Positions 5,049-8,682 of a DNA stretch of 8,682 nucleotides are shown piece by piece. Source of the DNA: Oscillospiraceae bacterium (GTDB lineage Bacteria; Bacillota; Clostridia; Oscillospirales; Ruminococcaceae); NCBI GenBank assembly GCA_016296165.1, contig JAEDJV010000104.1, positions 1 through 8,682 of the forward strand, given 5' to 3'. The position numbers and the translations under genes were made by a program. The notes below the pieces were generated by a model, which did no database searches, had not been told where the DNA came from, and was given only the letters and a program-made list of their open reading frames with translations. The stretch's first letter is position 1. Each line of letters opens with the position of its first letter.

Positions 5049-7853
5049 ATGAACAAAAACAATACAAACTGGTACAAAGTAATAATAATTATACAGCTGC
5101 TTGCTGTATTAATTCAGTTTCTGGCAGAATCCATCAACAGTATATTAATGCTGGCTTTTGGGACAAGCAGTTATTGCATAGAAAGTACGTCTCAAAAAAC
5201 TGACAAATATGCATTTCTGTCTCTTTTGATAAGCATCCTGATAATTTTTGCAGGTGCTCTGCTGCTGCGTATCACTAAAAAACATGAAGCACTCCGAAAA
5301 TACATTCTGATTATTACGCTGTTGCTTATGTGTGTGAACATAACTGTAACACATGCTGAGTACACCATTCTTCTGTCTGTATTTGCCTTTCCGATAGTAT
5401 CGACACTTATTTTTGAGGACAAGGTACTTACAAGAATCACAACAATGCTGAGTATGCTTGGGGTTACTCCTGTTATTGTCACCAGGTTAAGCAATTCGGA
5501 AAATACGCATAACTTTATAAGTGAAGCTATACTCACATATCTGTTCGTAATGATTTTCGGTCTGATGTGCAATATTGCAGTCTATATACTTGTGCAAAGG
5601 AACACATCTCTTACGGAAATGACAAAAATGGCCGAAAATGCAAATCGTGCCAAGAGTGACTTTCTTGCAAATATGAGCCATGAAATCCGTACCCCGATGA
5701 ATGCGATTGTCGGAATGTGTGAGTTAATTCTCAGAGAACCGGATATAAGCGAAAGCGTTCGTGAAAATTGTTTTGGTATTCAAAGTTCCGGACGAAACCT
5801 TCTGTATATAGTCAACGACGTACTTGACTTTTCAAAAATAGAATCCGGTAAAATGGAAATTATCGAATCTGACTTCAATCTTGCCTCAATGCTAAACGAT
5901 GTAATTAACATGACCGTAACAAGAAAAGCAGAAAAAAAGATAGAAATAATCGTACTTGTCGATCCTGATATACCGGTAAGTCTGTGCGGCGACGAACTGC
6001 GTATAAGACAGGTTCTTGTAAACCTCATGACAAACGCTGTAAAATACACAAATGAAGGTGTGATTACATTAAGAATCACTAAAACCAATCATCAGTATGG
6101 TATAAATCTGAAATTTTCTGTAGAAGACACCGGTATAGGCATTACAAAAGAAAACCTTGAAAAACTTTTCACCAGTTTCCAGCAGGTTGATACTACAAAG
6201 AACAGATCTGTTGAAGGCACAGGACTTGGACTTGCAATATGCAAAAAACTGGTCACAAAAATGGGCGGATTTATAAACGTAAGAAGTACATACGGAGAAG
6301 GCTCTGTTTTTAGTGCAGTTATTCCTCTCAAGGTTTCTGATGACAGACCGTTTATCAAAATAAAAGACGCTGAAAAAATCAACGCAGCTGCCTACATAAA
6401 CATGAACAAGTTTGAAAATGAATTTATCAAATCAGGTTACCATGAACTGATAAAGAGTATGTCAGATGATCTGAAAGTTAAAGTTAAACTCATAGAAAAC
6501 GCTGATGAATTAAAAGCAGAACTGGAATCAGATAAAGATATCACTCACGTATTTACTGGAAAGGAAGAATATCTTGCTGACAAAGAATACTATATGTCCC
6601 TTAGTACAAAAAAACAGGTTGTTATTATACAGGATATTGTAAACTCAATTCAGCCCGGCGTAAATATAAAATGCATATACAAGCCTTTCTACACACTGTC
6701 TGTCGCTTCTGTCCTCAATAATGAAAAGACGATAGTAAACATAAATGAACGAAGAAATTCACAGATTACTTTTTCAGCCCCTAAAGCCCGCATACTCATT
6801 GTTGACGATAATGCGGTAAATCTGAAAGTTGCAGTGGGACTTATGAGGCCATATCATATGCAGTACATAACAGCTGAAAATGCCAGAGATGCACTTACAT
6901 TTCTGCGTTCAAAGGATATAGACCTGGTACTTATGGATCACATGATGCCGGAAATGGACGGAGTTGAAGCAACAAAAATTATACGTTCAAAAGAAGATGA
7001 ATACTACAAAAACCTCCCGGTTATCGCCCTCACAGCGAACGCTGTAAACGGTGCAAGAAATATGTTTATCGAATCCGGATTCAATGACTTTATTGCAAAG
7101 CCTATCGAACTGAACACTCTTGACAAGGTTCTGAAAAAATGGCTCCCTGATCATCTTTTATGCCCTCCTATACGTACTGTCATGGCAGGCGGAAGACGAA
7201 GAAGTGACCGTGAAGGAGAGAGAGAAGATAACAACTCCCTCATATCAGTCCCGGCAGGACTTCACTACACTGGCGGCGACAGAGAGGCTTATTTTGAAAT
7301 TCTTGAAATCTTCATAAGAAAACTACCGGAAAAAATCAGACTTATAAAAAAACTTGCAGATGAACACGAATGGAAGAATTACACTATTGAAGTACATGCA
7401 ATGAAAAGTTCTTCTCTCTCCATAGGATGCACAAAATTATCTGAAACTTCAAAAGAACTTGAGATGTCCGGAAAATCCGGCGATTACGATCGTATTACAG
7501 CATGCAATGATATGCTGATCAGTCTGTGTTCAGAAGTATATAACGAAGGTTTAAAACTACTTCAGGCACATGGTACAGATATTTCAGACGCTGAAAAAAT
7601 TACTTTGGAATCAGAAGAACTTCTGCCTGAAATCTCCTCTGAAAGACTGAATGAAATATTTACACAGATTTCTGACGCATGCGAAAATTTTGACTCTGAT
7701 GTTGTCTCTGAACTTTACAAAGAGGCTGCGGAATTTTCATTTAATCAGAAAAATCTTAAAAACGGACTTGAAAAGGTAAAACAACTTGCTGAAGATTTTG
7801 AATACGACGAAGCAGTGAAAATTCTCAATGAACTCAAAAAGGAACTGTTATAA
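5049..7853 (+). CDS. Hybrid sensor histidine kinase with receiver and HPt domains
   Basis: This 934-residue membrane kinase has a complete phosphorelay in one chain. Residues 10-183 hold about six membrane segments with only short loops, so the sensor is membrane-embedded and lacks a PAS or extracellular domain. A helix (184-203) leads into HisKA with H211 in NMSHEIRTPMN. The HATPase follows: N box with N325/N329, DTGIGI at 360-365, LFTSFQQVD at 373-381 and GTGLGLAI at 390-397. Residues 440-555 look like a degenerate receiver. A true receiver spans 580-698, with acidic D586/D587, phospho-acceptor D630 (LVLMDHMMPEMDG), T662 and K684. An Arg-rich linker (714-726) leads to an HPt domain with H793 in HAMKSSSLSIG. 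The last 80 residues are a helical extension. No output domain is present, so phosphate from H793 probably goes to a separate regulator not in this window. The gene is followed after 10 bases by a DegV gene, probably co-transcribed. Confidence 0.95.
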   Translation: MNKNNTNWYKVIIIIQLLAVLIQFLAESINSILMLAFGTSSYCIESTSQKTDKYAFLSLLISILIIFAGALLLRITKKHEALRKYILIITLLLMCVNITVTHAEYTILLSVFAFPIVSTLIFEDKVLTRITTMLSMLGVTPVIVTRLSNSENTHNFISEAILTYLFVMIFGLMCNIAVYILVQRNTSLTEMTKMAENANRAKSDFLANMSHEIRTPMNAIVGMCELILREPDISESVRENCFGIQSSGRNLLYIVNDVLDFSKIESGKMEIIESDFNLASMLNDVINMTVTRKAEKKIEIIVLVDPDIPVSLCGDELRIRQVLVNLMTNAVKYTNEGVITLRITKTNHQYGINLKFSVEDTGIGITKENLEKLFTSFQQVDTTKNRSVEGTGLGLAICKKLVTKMGGFINVRSTYGEGSVFSAVIPLKVSDDRPFIKIKDAEKINAAAYINMNKFENEFIKSGYHELIKSMSDDLKVKVKLIENADELKAELESDKDITHVFTGKEEYLADKEYYMSLSTKKQVVIIQDIVNSIQPGVNIKCIYKPFYTLSVASVLNNEKTIVNINERRNSQITFSAPKARILIVDDNAVNLKVAVGLMRPYHMQYITAENARDALTFLRSKDIDLVLMDHMMPEMDGVEATKIIRSKEDEYYKNLPVIALTANAVNGARNMFIESGFNDFIAKPIELNTLDKVLKKWLPDHLLCPPIRTVMAGGRRRSDREGEREDNNSLISVPAGLHYTGGDREAYFEILEIFIRKLPEKIRLIKKLADEHEWKNYTIEVHAMKSSSLSIGCTKLSETSKELEMSGKSGDYDRITACNDMLISLCSEVYNEGLKLLQAHGTDISDAEKITLESEELLPEISSERLNEIFTQISDACENFDSDVVSELYKEAAEFSFNQKNLKNGLEKVKQLAEDFEYDEAVKILNELKKELL

Positions 7854-7863
7854 GGGGGCATGC

Positions 7864-8682
7864 ATGATGAAAAACAGAATTTCCGTAACAGCAGACTGCA
7901 CAAGTGATCTCTCCGATGAACTTTTGAAAAAATACAGTATAGAAACAATTTATTTCAATATCGTTACCGGAACCGGATGTTTTCATGACCTTGATGAAAT
8001 AACGGCTCTAAATGTTCTTGAACTGATTGAAAACGGTGAAACTGCCAGATCACTTGCACCTGACATAGATGAATGTATAAAGTTTTTCACAGAGAAACTT
8101 GAAACATGTGAAGAACTAATTCATATAACCATAAGTTCACAGATAAGCCGTTCCTATATGAACTGCTGTGAAGCATTAAAAATTATGGGCGACAAAGCCA
8201 AAAGAATAAAGATACTGGATTCGCAAAATCTCTCTACAGGAACGGGACATTTGGCAATCAGAGCATCCAAACTCGCCGCTAAGGGAGAAAGTTCTGATGC
8301 AATAATAAAAGACCTCTCCGAATATCGAAAAAGAGTCTCCACTTCATTTCTGGTACGAAATGCTGACTATCTGTACGAAAATGGAAAGGTCGGTAAAAAA
8401 ACAAAAAAGATATGCGACATTCTTGATCTGCATCCTATTCTTCAGATAAAAAACGGAAAAATCTGTCTGAAATTTTTCCGCGGAGGAGAATATGAAAAGG
8501 CACAGATTAATTACGTCCGTTCGGAGATAAAGAAACCGGACATTATAGATAAAGACCGTATTTTCATAACTCATTCAGGCTGTTCGGTAAAAACACTTGA
8601 AGCTGCCAGAAATGTTATAGAAGAAAAAGGCAACTGGTATCAGCTGATGCTGCGGTTTTTCGAGCTGGATCCCGGCGTGCGC
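7864..8682 (+). CDS. DegV-family protein, partial at the window end
   Basis: The 273 visible residues start MMKNRISVTADCTSDLS, matching the DegV N-terminal motif (VTDSTSDL type). TARSLAP (60-66) sits where the family has TSQPS, ISSQISRSY aligns with ISSxLSxTY, and DSQNLSTGTGHLA with DSxxxSxGxG. Family members bind a long-chain fatty acid between two lobes, and some hand it to fatty acid kinase. That activity is known for the family and inferred here. Two adjacent ATG codons (7864, 7867) lie 5 and 8 bases after AAGGGGG; either could start the protein. The gene follows the kinase by 10 bases without a hairpin between them, so both probably share a transcript. Full DegV proteins are about 280-300 residues, so only the extreme C-terminus is cut off. 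The last 16 codons do not read like the family (see findings). Confidence 0.85.
   Translation, partial: MMKNRISVTADCTSDLSDELLKKYSIETIYFNIVTGTGCFHDLDEITALNVLELIENGETARSLAPDIDECIKFFTEKLETCEELIHITISSQISRSYMNCCEALKIMGDKAKRIKILDSQNLSTGTGHLAIRASKLAAKGESSDAIIKDLSEYRKRVSTSFLVRNADYLYENGKVGKKTKKICDILDLHPILQIKNGKICLKFFRGGEYEKAQINYVRSEIKKPDIIDKDRIFITHSGCSVKTLEAARNVIEEKGNWYQLMLRFFELDPGVR

Noticed and set aside
4934..5203. 89-residue plus-strand open frame overlapping the kinase start
   Set aside because: It begins upstream of the kinase promoter, has no ribosome site and runs out of frame through the kinase membrane domain; it is a chance frame.
8154..8574. Minus-strand open frames within the DegV gene
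   Set aside because: They lack ribosome sites and promoters and lie antisense to conserved DegV motifs.

Overview
The window is low-GC DNA with Gram-positive signals: strong AGGAGG-type ribosome binding sites, good sigma-A-like promoters with 17-18 base spacers, and an occasional TTG start. The gene content suggests an anaerobic gut or rumen clostridium, perhaps Ruminococcus-like. It includes an AAA-ATPase-like protein of the high-copy PD-(D/E)XK type, a GlsB/YeaQ protein, a bacterial neurotransmitter:sodium symporter (NSS), a one-chain hybrid histidine kinase and a DegV protein. The genus is an inference from gene families and codon style, not from a marker gene.

Layout. Positions 1-193 (minus) hold the 5' end of an AAA-ATPase-like gene. 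Divergent from it is a well-formed promoter, ribosome binding site and start codon at 296-348. These drive only a wreck of a response regulator (346-637), whose first 35 residues are joined out of frame to the end of its receiver domain. An AraC-type regulator with a GyrI-like effector domain (676-1533, minus) follows. Next is a 40-residue remnant resembling the C-terminal half of a DUF6774-type protein (1708-1830), which ends inside a bidirectional terminator. An unrecognised 249-residue protein with its own strong promoter (1863-2612, minus) faces it.

Positions 2763-3500 form a compact plus-strand unit of promoter, GlsB/YeaQ-like membrane protein, second small membrane protein with a TTG start, and terminator. 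The terminator is shared with the convergent NSS transporter (3514-4851, minus). A divergent promoter region (4852-5048) separates the transporter from a 934-residue hybrid sensor kinase (5049-7853). Ten bases after the kinase comes a DegV-family gene (7864-8682), which runs off the window.

How the genes work together. The clearest functional unit is kinase plus DegV, probably one operon. The kinase carries a six-segment membrane sensor, HisKA, HATPase, a degenerate receiver-like region, a true receiver, an HPt domain and a helical tail. It therefore has every phosphorelay step except an output domain. DegV proteins bind fatty acids, so a link to lipid or membrane state is possible but inferred. 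The rest is a string of single-gene units, and two decayed genes in the first 2 kb suggest turnover there. I found no RNA genes, CRISPR array, insertion sequence or origin, and nothing I would confidently call a wholly new system.
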